11,336 bases of DNA from Chlorobiaceae bacterium. GTDB lineage: Bacteria; Bacteroidota; Chlorobiia; Chlorobiales; Chlorobiaceae. Below are positions 1 to 5,855 of this stretch, one piece after another. The stretch lies in assembly GCA_013336025.1 (NCBI GenBank), contig JAAXUM010000020.1, positions 1 to 11,336 of the forward strand. The letters are read 5' to 3'. Made by a program: the position numbers and the translations under genes. A model generated the notes under the pieces. That model was not told the origin of the DNA. It did no database searches and saw nothing but the letters and a program-made list of their open reading frames with translations. The first letter of the stretch is position 1. Every line of letters begins with the position of its first letter.

Positions 1-960
1 GGTATAGCCTGCGCCGAAACTTACCAGTACCAGATTGGAGCCGGTTTTCAGAAGTCCCTGTTCGTTCAGTTCTGCAAGGCAGATAGGAATGGTGCCCGCC
101 GTCGTGTTTCCGTACCGGGCCACATTTGAATAGACCTTTTCCGGATCAAGACCCATTCTTTCTGCTGTGGCATTGATGATTCTCTGGTTTGCCTGATGTG
201 GAACCAGATACGCAATGTCATCGGCTGACAGGCTGTTTCTGGTCATGATTTCGGCGGCAACATCCGCCATTGACGTTACGGCTGATTTGAATACCTGTCT
301 TCCGTCCTGATGGAGAAAATGCAAGTGCTTGTCAACGGTTTCATGGGTTGCCGGATTGAGACTTCCTCCCGCAGGCATAAGCAGGTGGCTGGTGCCGCTT
401 GCTCCATCAGAGTACAATCTGGCATCGAGAATGCCGTAGTTGTCGTCCATTGAAGGTTCAAGGATAACTCCTGCTGCGCCGTCACCGAAAAGAATGGCAG
501 TTGAACGATCGGTATAATCGATAACGGATGACATTTTGTCTCCACCGATGACCATAACCTTTTTATATGCTCCCGACTCAATAAAGCGTGATGCTGTGCT
601 GAGGGCGAAGAGAAAACCGGAACATGCGGCATTAATGTCAAAAGCCCATGCATTTCGAGCGCCGATGATGCCTTGTACAAAGCATGCCGTGGCGGGAAAG
701 AGCATGTCGGGCGTCATTGTCGCAACAATAATCACCTCGATGTCTTCGGGTTTCAGTTTTCTTGTTTCGAGAAGCTTGAGCGCAACTTCTCCGCACATGT
801 ATGCCGTTGCTTTTGAGGGATCGTTCATGATTCGTCGCTCGCCGATTCCTGTTCTTGATCGTATCCACTCGTCATTCGTTTCAAGCATCCGTTCGAGATC
901 ATGATTGCTTAAAACACTTTCAGGTAAAAATTTGGCGGTCGCCGTAATTGCAGCTTTCAT
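1..960 (-). CDS. fabH: 3-oxoacyl-ACP synthase III (KAS III), 3' end outside window
   Basis: The 320 codons visible from the ATG at 960 read as FabH, which condenses acetyl-CoA (or another acyl-CoA) with malonyl-ACP to start type II fatty-acid synthesis in the cytoplasm. The thiolase-fold catalytic triad is visible: Cys113 in NAACSGF, His255 in PHQANQRI and Asn285 in YGNTTAG. The near-terminal SFGAGYT motif is the last thing before the left edge, so only about ten residues are missing compared with the usual length of about 330. It follows plsX after a 96-bp gap on the same strand and is the last visible gene of a yceD-rpmF-plsX-fabH cluster. No in-frame stop or damage is seen. Identity is secure from the active-site motifs; acyl-CoA preference cannot be read from the sequence. 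Confidence 0.96.
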   Translation of the reverse strand, partial: MKAAITATAKFLPESVLSNHDLERMLETNDEWIRSRTGIGERRIMNDPSKATAYMCGEVALKLLETRKLKPEDIEVIIVATMTPDMLFPATACFVQGIIGARNAWAFDINAACSGFLFALSTASRFIESGAYKKVMVIGGDKMSSVIDYTDRSTAILFGDGAAGVILEPSMDDNYGILDARLYSDGASGTSHLLMPAGGSLNPATHETVDKHLHFLHQDGRQVFKSAVTSMADVAAEIMTRNSLSADDIAYLVPHQANQRIINATAERMGLDPEKVYSNVARYGNTTAGTIPICLAELNEQGLLKTGSNLVLVSFGAGYT

Positions 961-1056
961 GCGTCAGTTGCTAATATTTCATGCTGGATAATTGATTGCA
1001 CTCTATGGCAGGGATTCTTTCTCTGTACTTTTTCTGATGAAGGAGCGTATAGTAAC

Positions 1057-2082
1057 TCACTTTTCGGAAAGTACATCTGCAATATGTTCATTTACTTTTC
1101 TTTCGATCATGTGCTCAGCCATATAAATCATGTTTTTGATGGCTTTTGAAGATGATCGGCCATGTCCGACTATTGAAATTCCGTCAACACCAAGAAAGGG
1201 AACTCCGCCGAATTTTTCAACATCGAATGGTTCAAACAGGCCCTTGAACATCGAAGATACTGTTGATGCGGATTTCTGATCAAGCTGTCCGGATGTGACG
1301 AGCTGTTGCATTGCCGGTTTGAAGAGTGCCCCGAGAAATTCAGGAATGCTTTCGCCAAACTTAAGAATAGTGTTGCCGACAAGCCCGTCACAAACCACGA
1401 TGCTGACTTTTCCCTTGAGAATATCATTGCCTTCAATGTTTCCTGCGAAGGCTAATTTTCCCTTGCTCTCTGCATTTTCCAGAAGCTTCCAGGTCTGTTT
1501 GAGTACCTCGGAGCCTTTTCCTTCTTCTTCGCCTATATTGAGCAGCCCGACCACAGGATTCCGGATTCCTGCAGCATGCCGCTGATAGATGGTCAGCATC
1601 TCGGCAAACTGAACAAGATGCTCGGGTTTGCAGTCCATATTTGCACCAACATCAACAATATTGGTGAGCCCTTCCTGAATTCTTGGAAAATATGCGTATA
1701 TGGTTGGCCGAAGTACACCGGGAATTCTGCCGAGAACAAAGAGTGATGCAGCCATTTGCGCCCCTGTATTTCCTGCACTGACAAATGCATCGGCTTCTTT
1801 TGCCTTGCAGAGTCGCAGTCCTCTGACAAGGGATGATTCCTGTTTTGCTTTAACAGCGACAGCAGGAATATCATCCATGGTCACCACTTCAGGTGCATGC
1901 ATAAACCGCAGGTTAAGCCCGCTGAGGTTATAGCCGGCAAGAAGCGGTTCAACTTTTTCGGATTGACCGATAAGTATGACAGCAAATCTGTTTCCGCTTT
2001 CCTGCAAAGCCTGCACAGTTCCCTCGATCACACAGGCAGGAGCATTATCTCCTCCCATGGCATCAACAGCAATGGTCAGCAT
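1057..2082 (-). CDS. plsX: Phosphate acyltransferase PlsX
   Basis: PlsX converts acyl-ACP and phosphate into acyl-phosphate, the donor used by PlsY to begin phospholipid synthesis; it is a peripheral, cytoplasmic-face enzyme. The 341-aa product has the usual family length. It opens with [12 protein letters not shown], the conserved N-terminal signature, and carries [29 protein letters not shown] and, near the C-terminus, [18 protein letters not shown], all typical of PlsX. The ATG at 2082 places the DAMGGD motif at the normal distance from the N-terminus, so the start is well supported. It lies 23 bp after rpmF and 96 bp before fabH on the same strand, a conserved grouping that links ribosome and lipid synthesis genes. 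Nothing is odd about the gene. Confidence 0.97.
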   Translation of the reverse strand: MLTIAVDAMGGDNAPACVIEGTVQALQESGNRFAVILIGQSEKVEPLLAGYNLSGLNLRFMHAPEVVTMDDIPAVAVKAKQESSLVRGLRLCKAKEADAFVSAGNTGAQMAASLFVLGRIPGVLRPTIYAYFPRIQEGLTNIVDVGANMDCKPEHLVQFAEMLTIYQRHAAGIRNPVVGLLNIGEEEGKGSEVLKQTWKLLENAESKGKLAFAGNIEGNDILKGKVSIVVCDGLVGNTILKFGESIPEFLGALFKPAMQQLVTSGQLDQKSASTVSSMFKGLFEPFDVEKFGGVPFLGVDGISIVGHGRSSSKAIKNMIYMAEHMIERKVNEHIADVLSEK

Positions 2083-2105
2083 GATGGGGTGTACTTAAAA
2101 GTTGA

Positions 2106-2297
2106 TCAGCCGTTTGCTGTTTTTCCTGTCACGGCTCTTCCGCGGTAGTGGCCACAATGCCGACATGCGCGATGTGGCAGGGTAGGCTCTCCGCAGTTTG
2201 GGCAGTTGACAGTTGTTGCCGGTTTCGTGCGTGCATTGAACTGAGCCCGTCGTTTATCCCTTCTGGATTTCGACATTTTGGCTTTTGGATTTGCCAT
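2106..2297 (-). CDS. rpmF: 50S ribosomal protein L32
   Basis: A 63-residue basic protein beginning [20 protein letters not shown], the standard L32 N-terminus, and carrying a complete zinc ribbon (CPNC at about residues 33-36 and CRHC at about 46-49). It is a component of the large ribosomal subunit. The four cysteines mark the zinc-binding form of L32 rather than a Cys-less paralog. It sits between yceD (26-bp gap) and plsX (23-bp gap), the usual bacterial arrangement, and is almost certainly cotranscribed with both. Confidence 0.97.
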   Translation of the reverse strand: MANPKAKMSKSRRDKRRAQFNARTKPATTVNCPNCGEPTLPHRACRHCGHYRGRAVTGKTANG

Positions 2298-2323
2298 GGT
2301 TCTTCTCTGATCTTTATTGTCGG

Positions 2324-2851
2324 TTAACGATACTTGCTTTTAAGCTTTTCAAGAGACTCATGCCAGGAGCTTTTTTCATGGTCATCGAGTCCTTCATGTT
2401 CATTTTCTGTGATAAACAGCCTGCAATCGGGGTTGTTGGTACAGGTTACCTTCATTGGAAGCGAGAGCATGATGGTTTCACGAACCTCTTCAGTAAGATC
2501 CAGCGAAACGGCATTTCTATCCAGTAAGCGATAGTCGGCATCATCAGGGTCTTCGTTTTCTTCTTCTGCTCCATACACATAATGAATGGTGTATGATCCT
2601 GCAAGCTCACGAGTGACTGGCGCAAGACAGATATCACAGGTTAAATCGGCTGCTGCCGCTGTATTCAGCGTTACGGCTATTTCACTTTCAGACTTGACTA
2701 TGAAAAACGAGGTCTTTATATCGCCTGTAAATCCGGCTGCAGTTAACTGCTCATCGTTGAAATCAGCGGCTTTACAGATCAAATCGATCTCGTTCCGCCC
2801 TTCACCAAGTCCGGCAATTCTTATCTCTATCAATGCGTTTTCCTTGTGCAT
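2324..2851 (-). CDS. DUF177/YceD family protein
   Basis: A 175-aa acidic protein of the DUF177 (YceD) family, normally encoded immediately upstream of rpmF. The family has been linked to 23S rRNA accumulation and ribosome assembly, but no enzymatic role can be read from the sequence. The family hallmarks are visible: a CDICL motif near residue 80 followed by [12 protein letters not shown], an acidic linker ([12 protein letters not shown]), and late in the protein [17 protein letters not shown] followed by a Cys pair (CTNNPDC). The frame stays open upstream to 2956, but the ATG at 2851 is the likely start. It has a strong AGAGGAG five bases before it, and the upstream extension is hydrophobic and unlike the family. 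It is the first gene of the minus-strand operon. Confidence 0.9.
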   Translation of the reverse strand: MHKENALIEIRIAGLGEGRNEIDLICKAADFNDEQLTAAGFTGDIKTSFFIVKSESEIAVTLNTAAAADLTCDICLAPVTRELAGSYTIHYVYGAEEENEDPDDADYRLLDRNAVSLDLTEEVRETIMLSLPMKVTCTNNPDCRLFITENEHEGLDDHEKSSWHESLEKLKSKYR

Positions 2852-2963
2852 ATATACTCCTCTTCGTAAAAGGACAATCAATGTACAAAAATAATTATGG
2901 AAAATGAAAAGAGGTATATGCATTCCTTTGATGAAAAATGCATAAAAAAATAACAATGGGGAT

Positions 2964-2993
2964 TTGTAATTAAAAAAACACGGTGTATATTAT
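2964..2993 (+). promoter_or_regulatory. Candidate promoter for the tRNA-Asn region
   Basis: TTGTAA at 2964-2969, a 16-bp spacer and TATATT at 2986-2991 (or TATTAT at 2988-2993) form a sigma-70-like promoter about 35 bp upstream of the first tRNA-Asn copy. The spacing and AT-rich context fit. It is the best candidate on the plus strand, but no start site is known. Confidence 0.4.
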
Positions 2994-3026
2994 CTGCCCA
3001 TTAGCGAAAACAATGCTGATGAATAT

Positions 3027-3090
3027 TCCGCGATAGCTCAATGGTAGAGCATGCGACTGTTATCCCGACAAGTCGGGATGTAGGTTCGAG
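3027..3090 (+). pseudogene. Damaged tRNA-Asn copy carrying a palindrome
   Basis: Positions 3027-3062 are identical to the first 36 nt of the intact tRNA-Asn at 3131 (acceptor 5' strand, D arm, anticodon 5' stem and the GTT anticodon). The following 10 nt of the real tRNA (anticodon 3' stem and variable loop) are replaced by the 16-nt TCCCGACAAGTCGGGA. Then 12 nt of T-arm sequence (TGTAGGTTCGAG) match again before similarity ends at 3090. The T stem cannot close and no acceptor 3' strand exists, so it cannot fold as a tRNA. It is a remnant or a tRNA-derived repeat unit. Confidence 0.85.
3062..3079. repeat. 18-nt palindrome, AA-loop form
   Basis: ATCCCGAC, AA, GTCGGGAT: a perfect 8-bp inverted repeat with a 2-nt centre, sitting where the anticodon 3' stem of the damaged tRNA copy should be. 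The same element occurs at 3582-3599 with TT at the centre, that is, in the opposite orientation. Confidence 0.9.
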
Positions 3091-3130
3091 GGGAAAGTAG
3101 CTGAAAGTGAAGGGATAGAAAAAAGTAAAT

Positions 3131-3202
3131 TCCGCGATAGCTCAATGGTAGAGCATGCGACTGTTAATCGCAGGGTTGTAGGTTCGAGTCCTACTCGCGG
3201 AG
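3131..3202 (+). tRNA. tRNA-Asn (anticodon GTT)
   Basis: A complete 72-nt cloverleaf. The acceptor stem TCCGCGA/TCGCGGA is a perfect 7 bp. The D arm is GCTC-AATGGTA-GAGC. The anticodon arm is TGCGA-CTGTTAA-TCGCA with anticodon GTT. The variable loop is 5 nt, and the T arm is GTAGG-TTCGAGT-CCTAC. The discriminator is G at 3202 and CCA is not encoded. It is the only intact member of three related copies in this stretch. A terminator-like hairpin follows at once. Confidence 0.97.
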
Positions 3203-3366
3203 CTGAAAAAAGGCAGTACATGTTCAACAATGTGCTGCCTTTTTTATTGCCCCGCCCGATTATTTTCGAAAGTATCGAAGCAATGGAGACAAGCGAAACG
3301 ACCGGACCTTGTTCCCTCTACATTCTATATTCAGAGTGAGCGGAGCGTTACTATGCAGGTATATCC
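3177..3366 (+). repeat. Direct repeat, copy A (tRNA 3' end + terminator + GIY-YIG start)
   Basis: This 190-nt segment, from the tRNA T arm through the hairpin terminator to the early GIY-YIG codons, recurs as copy B at 3599-3790. By eye the copies differ at only about a dozen positions, including two 1-nt insertions in copy B, one in a C-run and one just after the shared TGA. Similarity stops sharply at TATATCC in both copies. Confidence 0.9.
3206..3245. terminator. Intrinsic terminator after tRNA-Asn (copy A)
   Basis: GGCAGTACAT pairs with ATGTGCTGCC (10 bp, one G-U) around the loop GTTCAACA. A-run and T-run flanks of six extend the stem and would make it work in both directions. It starts four bases after the tRNA. 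Confidence 0.85.
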
Positions 3367-3561
3367 AGGGATCCTTATCGGCGACTTGCGTTTCATAACA
3401 GCATGGAGCGCGGCTTTACTTCGCGCTACCGGCCATGGAAGCTTCTTTACGTTAAAGAGTATCCGTCGCGAATTGAAGCGCAGCGTGCCGAAAAAAAAGT
3501 GAAGAGCTGGAAAAGCCGGAAGATGACAGAAAAAGTAATCAAGGGCGACATATCAGTCTGA
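3283..3561 (+). pseudogene. GIY-YIG nuclease reading frame with in-frame TGA
   Basis: From ATG 3283 to TGA 3559-3561 there are 92 codons in a single frame, broken only by a TGA at codon 19 (3337-3339). The translation matches small stand-alone GIY-YIG nucleases in both length and motif order. LYILYS (about residues 12-17) is the GIY part and YYAGIS (about 23-28) the YIG part. RR at 33-34 and FHN at 37-39 follow. The catalytic-glutamate segment is YPSRIEAQRAE, followed by KSWKSRK. The codons after the TGA keep all of these motifs without a frameshift. Either the loss is recent or the stop is read through; no start codon exists just beyond it. The gene lies 80 bp downstream of tRNA-Asn. Family assignment is confident; loss of function is likely but not proven. 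Confidence 0.8.
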
Positions 3562-3570
3562 AGCATGAGG

Positions 3571-3624
3571 ATGCGACTGTTATCCCGACTTGTCGGGATG
3601 CAGGTTCGAGTCCTGTTCGCGGAG
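3571..3624 (+). pseudogene. Second damaged tRNA-Asn-like 3' part
   Basis: Starts with ATGCGACTGTTA, the anticodon 5' arm of tRNA-Asn. It continues with the palindrome TCCCGACTTGTCGGGA in place of the anticodon 3' stem, then a T arm (GCAGG-TTCGAGT-CCTGT) and the full acceptor 3' strand TCGCGGA plus G. The acceptor 5' strand and D arm are missing, so it is not a functional tRNA. Its T stem differs from the intact tRNA by a compensating T-A to C-G pair. Confidence 0.8.
3582..3599. repeat. 18-nt palindrome, TT-loop form
   Basis: ATCCCGAC, TT, GTCGGGAT: the reverse complement of the element at 3062-3079, again placed exactly at the tRNA anticodon arm. Confidence 0.9.
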
Positions 3625-3627
3625 CTG

Positions 3628-3667
3628 AAAAAAGGCAGTACATGTTCAACAATGTGCTGCCTTTTTT
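3628..3667. terminator. Intrinsic terminator (copy B)
   Basis: The same 10-bp stem, 8-nt loop and flanking A/T runs as at 3206-3245, here behind the damaged tRNA 3' part. Confidence 0.75.
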
Positions 3668-3705
3668 ATTGCCCCCGCCCGATTATTTTCGAACGTATCG
3701 AAGCA

Positions 3706-3790
3706 ATGGAGACAAGCGAAACGACCGGACCTTGTTCCCTCTACATTCTATATTCAGAGTGAGCAAATCGGTTACTATGCAGGTATATCC
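3706..3790 (+). pseudogene. GIY-YIG nuclease 5' fragment (copy B)
   Basis: Repeats the first 19 codons of the frame at 3283, with the identical in-frame TGA at 3760-3762. It then has a 1-nt insertion relative to copy A that throws YYAGIS into another frame, and homology ends at 3790. It is a non-functional duplicate remnant. From 3791 to 3901 I see nothing beyond AT-rich sequence. Confidence 0.8.
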
Positions 3791-3901
3791 TTTTGTAGCA
3801 GCAGCAATTCCTTTGCGGTTGTTATTTGGTTGGATGAAATATTTATTATCTATATTATTCTTTGAAATGCAAAGCGCCCTCATCTTTTAAAGGTAAGGTT
3901 A

Positions 3902-4057
3902 ATGTCGTTGTTGTTTCGGATAAGCTCGTTATTATCGCATGGCTTGCAAGGGCATGAATCTCTGGATTTAAGTGATGAGGATATAGCTGTTGTTTCTGTT
4001 ATTGGGTCTGTTTTTTTCAACCAAACGGAGAATAAAAATGGCAGAAAACGTTCTTGA
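3902..4057 (+). CDS. Small unrecognised ORF, 51 aa, possible peptide precursor
   Basis: An ATG at 3902, preceded by a purine-rich AAAGGTAAGG, opens a 51-codon frame that overlaps the next gene by 20 bp. The product starts MSLLFRISSLLSHGLQ, has the acidic middle LDLSDEDIAVVSVIGS and a basic, polar tail ending NGRKRS. It has no Cys and no convincing membrane segment. I do not recognise it. The LSDEDIAVVS stretch resembles leader regions of ribosomally made, modified peptides, and a radical SAM maturase lies 430 bp downstream, so a precursor or leader role is possible. Against that, the frame is short and could be fortuitous, and the core would be unusual. The Shine-Dalgarno-like sequence and tight overlap with a real gene argue for translation, but only moderately. 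Confidence 0.35.
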   Translation: MSLLFRISSLLSHGLQGHESLDLSDEDIAVVSVIGSVFFNQTENKNGRKRS

Positions 4058-4436
4058 CTGGAGATGGAGATTCGGTATACCTGCCGATTTCTGGTTGCTG
4101 AAGGAAAAGCTGATCGGCGAATTCATCAAGATGAACAAGCTGAAAGCGACAACTCACGAAGCCTTGCGTGTTGATGCCCATCCTCTTGCAGCGGAATTGG
4201 CTGCCGGACGTGAAAAATCCATCAGCATTGACTACATCATCAACATTCGTGGAGGGCGCAGAACTCCTCATTTGCACTACAAGGGGGAGTTATACATCCT
4301 TGATGCAAAACAGTGGCAGGCGTTTTCGAAGCCTATGATGAACGAGTTCAGTAAACAGCTTGCCGCAGCCAATACGGTTGGTTTTGAGAATTTTATGGAA
4401 ATCGGAGAATCTATCAGCGCAATAAGCCACCAGTGA
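4038..4436 (+). CDS. Uncharacterised 132-aa protein next to a radical SAM maturase
   Basis: Begins at ATG 4038 with CGGAG seven bases upstream; the frame is open further upstream to 3990 but that extension is low-complexity and lacks a better start. I do not recognise the family. The N-terminus MAENVLDWRWRFGIPADFW is Trp-rich. A predicted helical middle follows, then a striking segment at about residues 73-95 (IRGGRRTPHLHYKGELYIL) and an Ala/Phe-containing C-terminal helix ending GESISAISHQ. There are no cysteines, so a Cys-based thioether or sactionine product is not possible. It lies 52 bp before a radical SAM/SPASM enzyme on the same strand, separated by a terminator-like hairpin. It may be that enzyme's substrate or a partner or recognition protein, but this is inference from position only. 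Confidence 0.75.
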   Translation: MAENVLDWRWRFGIPADFWLLKEKLIGEFIKMNKLKATTHEALRVDAHPLAAELAAGREKSISIDYIINIRGGRRTPHLHYKGELYILDAKQWQAFSKPMMNEFSKQLAAANTVGFENFMEIGESISAISHQ

Positions 4437-4443
4437 TCATTTT

Positions 4444-4479
4444 CAATGGAGGTGTGTCTCACGCCTCCATTGTTTTTTT
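4444..4479 (+). terminator. Terminator or attenuator hairpin between the 132-aa gene and the radical SAM gene
   Basis: CAATGGAGG (4444-4452) pairs perfectly with CCTCCATTG (4464-4472), and the stem can extend inward by a G-U and a G-C pair. Seven T residues follow at 4473-4479. The T-run ends only nine bases before the radical SAM start codon, so it probably reduces rather than ends expression of the downstream gene. Confidence 0.75.
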
Positions 4480-4488
4480 CTTACCGTC

Positions 4489-5619
4489 ATGAAATATACC
4501 CTTGCTATTACGCAACAGTGCAATCTTGCCTGCAAGTACTGTTATATCACCAAGGATCAGAAGGTGATGAGCCCTGAAATCGCCTCGTGTATCGTAGATT
4601 TTATTTTTCAGCGTACTCCTCCTGAAGATAACATCGATATCGGTTTTTTTGGGGGAGAACCCCTGCTTGAGTTTGGGCTTATCGAGAAAATTGTTGCGAT
4701 GGTAACTGGTCACCAACTTTACGACAGTAAACGCGTTCTGTTTTCAACGGTAACGAATGGGACGATTTTTTCAGATGAACTGGCTGAAAAGCTGAAGAAA
4801 GATCATATTACGCTCGGGATAAGTTGCGATGGTCCGCCTCGGCTCCAGGATTTTTCTCGGGTTTTTCCGGACGGTACGGCCACCTCTGCCATTGTTGAGG
4901 AGAATATCAGAAGAGCTTTGCGCTTTTTCCCGTTTATGCCGGTCAATGCTGTTTACAGACCTGAAACGTTGCACTCTCTGCCGGAAGTTATAGATTATTT
5001 TGCCGGGCTCGGTGTTCGCAACATCTATCTCAACCATGATATCTCTGCACGGTGGTCAAAAGCGGATGTGGATCAGTTGCACGGAATCTATGAGACGATT
5101 GGCAGAAAGTATATTGATTTTTATCGGGCAGGTGAACCTCGTCATATCAGTCTTATTGACAGCAAGATAGTTGTGCTGCTGCGTGGTGGCTATCATCCGA
5201 TGGAGAAGTGCAGGATGGGAAAGGGAGAGTTTGCTTTTGCCCCTTCCGGAAATGTCTATCCGTGTGAACGTCTTATTGGTTCTGATGATGGAGAGGCGCA
5301 CTGTCTGGGCAATATCGCCATGGGTGGTGAGATGCTGGCAGGGTGCAGGCATGATGCTGAGTATGCCGTTAATGAGGTTTGCCGTACCTGTGGTTTGCGT
5401 GACTATTGTATGAACTGGTGCGGTTGTACGAATTTTTTTGCAACCGGTGACTATAACACGGCGGGGCCTTTTCTCTGCGGGTCTGAAAAAGCAGCCATTC
5501 AGACTGCTCATGGTATTCTTGAACAGCTTGGTCGTGAAGGATTTGCCTTTTCTGATCACCTTGCAGGAACGCCTCTGTTGAGTATCCTTGGCGAGGTAGG
5601 TGTTCTCTCGGCGCAGTGA
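4489..5619 (+). CDS. Radical SAM/SPASM peptide-maturase-type enzyme
   Basis: A 376-aa radical S-adenosylmethionine enzyme. The 4Fe-4S/SAM motif CNLACKYC (C11, C15, C18) and the SAM-contacting GGEP (55-58) are intact. The C-terminal half is a SPASM domain with auxiliary-cluster cysteines: C241, then GNVYPC ending at C259, C298-x2-C301-x5-C307-x3-C311, and C330. This architecture belongs to enzymes that modify peptides or proteins (anaerobic sulfatase maturases and RiPP maturases). Other features typical of the group are VNAVYRPETL and MNWCGCTNF. No N-terminal RiPP recognition (RRE) domain is seen. ATG 4489 gives the usual MKYTLAITQQCNLAC start but has no clear ribosome-binding site. No sulfatase is nearby; the adjacent 132-aa protein and 51-aa ORF are the only local candidate partners. 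Class is certain, substrate unknown. Confidence 0.9.
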   Translation: MKYTLAITQQCNLACKYCYITKDQKVMSPEIASCIVDFIFQRTPPEDNIDIGFFGGEPLLEFGLIEKIVAMVTGHQLYDSKRVLFSTVTNGTIFSDELAEKLKKDHITLGISCDGPPRLQDFSRVFPDGTATSAIVEENIRRALRFFPFMPVNAVYRPETLHSLPEVIDYFAGLGVRNIYLNHDISARWSKADVDQLHGIYETIGRKYIDFYRAGEPRHISLIDSKIVVLLRGGYHPMEKCRMGKGEFAFAPSGNVYPCERLIGSDDGEAHCLGNIAMGGEMLAGCRHDAEYAVNEVCRTCGLRDYCMNWCGCTNFFATGDYNTAGPFLCGSEKAAIQTAHGILEQLGREGFAFSDHLAGTPLLSILGEVGVLSAQ

Positions 5620-5649
5620 TTGTCCGAGTTTTGTTGTGTTTTTCTCCAA

Positions 5650-5677
5650 TTGGAAGCTTCGGGGATTTTTTTATATT
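5650..5677 (+). promoter_or_regulatory. Candidate promoter of the leu leader and leuA
   Basis: TTGGAA at 5650-5655, a 16-bp spacer and TATATT at 5672-5677. Transcription would start near 5684, leaving both leader ORFs and the terminator on the transcript. The match is reasonable but unverified. Confidence 0.35.
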
Positions 5678-5698
5678 CAGGATAAGAAGTTTTTAACA

Positions 5699-5740
5699 AT
5701 GGTCGAAGCGGCCGCTGGTATTTTTGCTATAGCGATATGA
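5699..5740 (+). CDS. Possible 13-aa upstream peptide coupled to the leu leader
   Basis: ATG 5699 opens MVEAAAGIFAIAI, whose TGA overlaps the leader ATG at 5737 as ATGA. The purine-rich GGATAAGAAG at 5681-5690 could serve as its ribosome-binding site. The main leader has no clear site of its own, so coupled translation through this ORF is plausible. The peptide is rich in Ala and Ile. It may be chance. Confidence 0.3.
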   Translation: MVEAAAGIFAIAI

Positions 5741-5823
5741 GTTATCTTAACCTGAACAACCTTCTGCTTATCCCGGGTCTGCTGCTGTCGAGTGGCAAGG
5801 CTCTAAGGGGAGGTGCGTTTTAG
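5737..5823 (+). CDS. leuL: Leucine-rich leader peptide of leuA
   Basis: A 28-codon ORF with nine leucines, including NLNNLLLIPGLLL with two Leu-Leu-Leu runs (codons 9-11 and 15-17), ending KALRGGAF. It lies between a candidate promoter and an intrinsic terminator, 99 bp upstream of the 2-isopropylmalate synthase gene. This is the standard arrangement of ribosome-mediated attenuation: slow translation of the Leu codons when leucyl-tRNA is scarce favours an antiterminator. A possible antiterminator is GGGAGG(T) at 5808-5814 with the CCTCTC region at 5866-5872 (about 7 bp, two G-U), which would break the terminator stem. A ribosome at the stop codon (5821) would cover the 5' partner. The peptide is clear by composition and place; the RNA switching is inference. 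Confidence 0.85.
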   Translation: MSYLNLNNLLLIPGLLLSSGKALRGGAF

Positions 5824-5855
5824 TTCATTTATTGAGAATAAGAACAGTAGATAAT

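Larger units (their letters stand above)
3599..3790 (+). repeat. Direct repeat, copy B
   Basis: The 192-nt counterpart of 3177-3366. It includes the tRNA 3' end, the terminator and the first codons of the GIY-YIG frame. It breaks off after TATATCC and runs into unrelated AT-rich sequence. Confidence 0.9.

Noticed and set aside
3131..3624. tRNA-Asn with a repeated 3' end as attL/attR of an integrated element
   Set aside because: The repeat is about 190 bp and extends well past the tRNA into the nuclease gene, and the enclosed 400 bp holds no integrase. A duplication of a tRNA/GIY-YIG unit fits better.
5056..5649. 197-aa open frame on the minus strand under the radical SAM gene
   Set aside because: It lies antisense to the SPASM domain whose cysteine pattern is intact on the plus strand, and the product looks like no known family.
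5644..5672. Possible terminator behind the radical SAM gene (TCTCC/GGGGA then T-run)
   Set aside because: The stem is five pairs with a wobble and a 13-nt loop; too weak to call.
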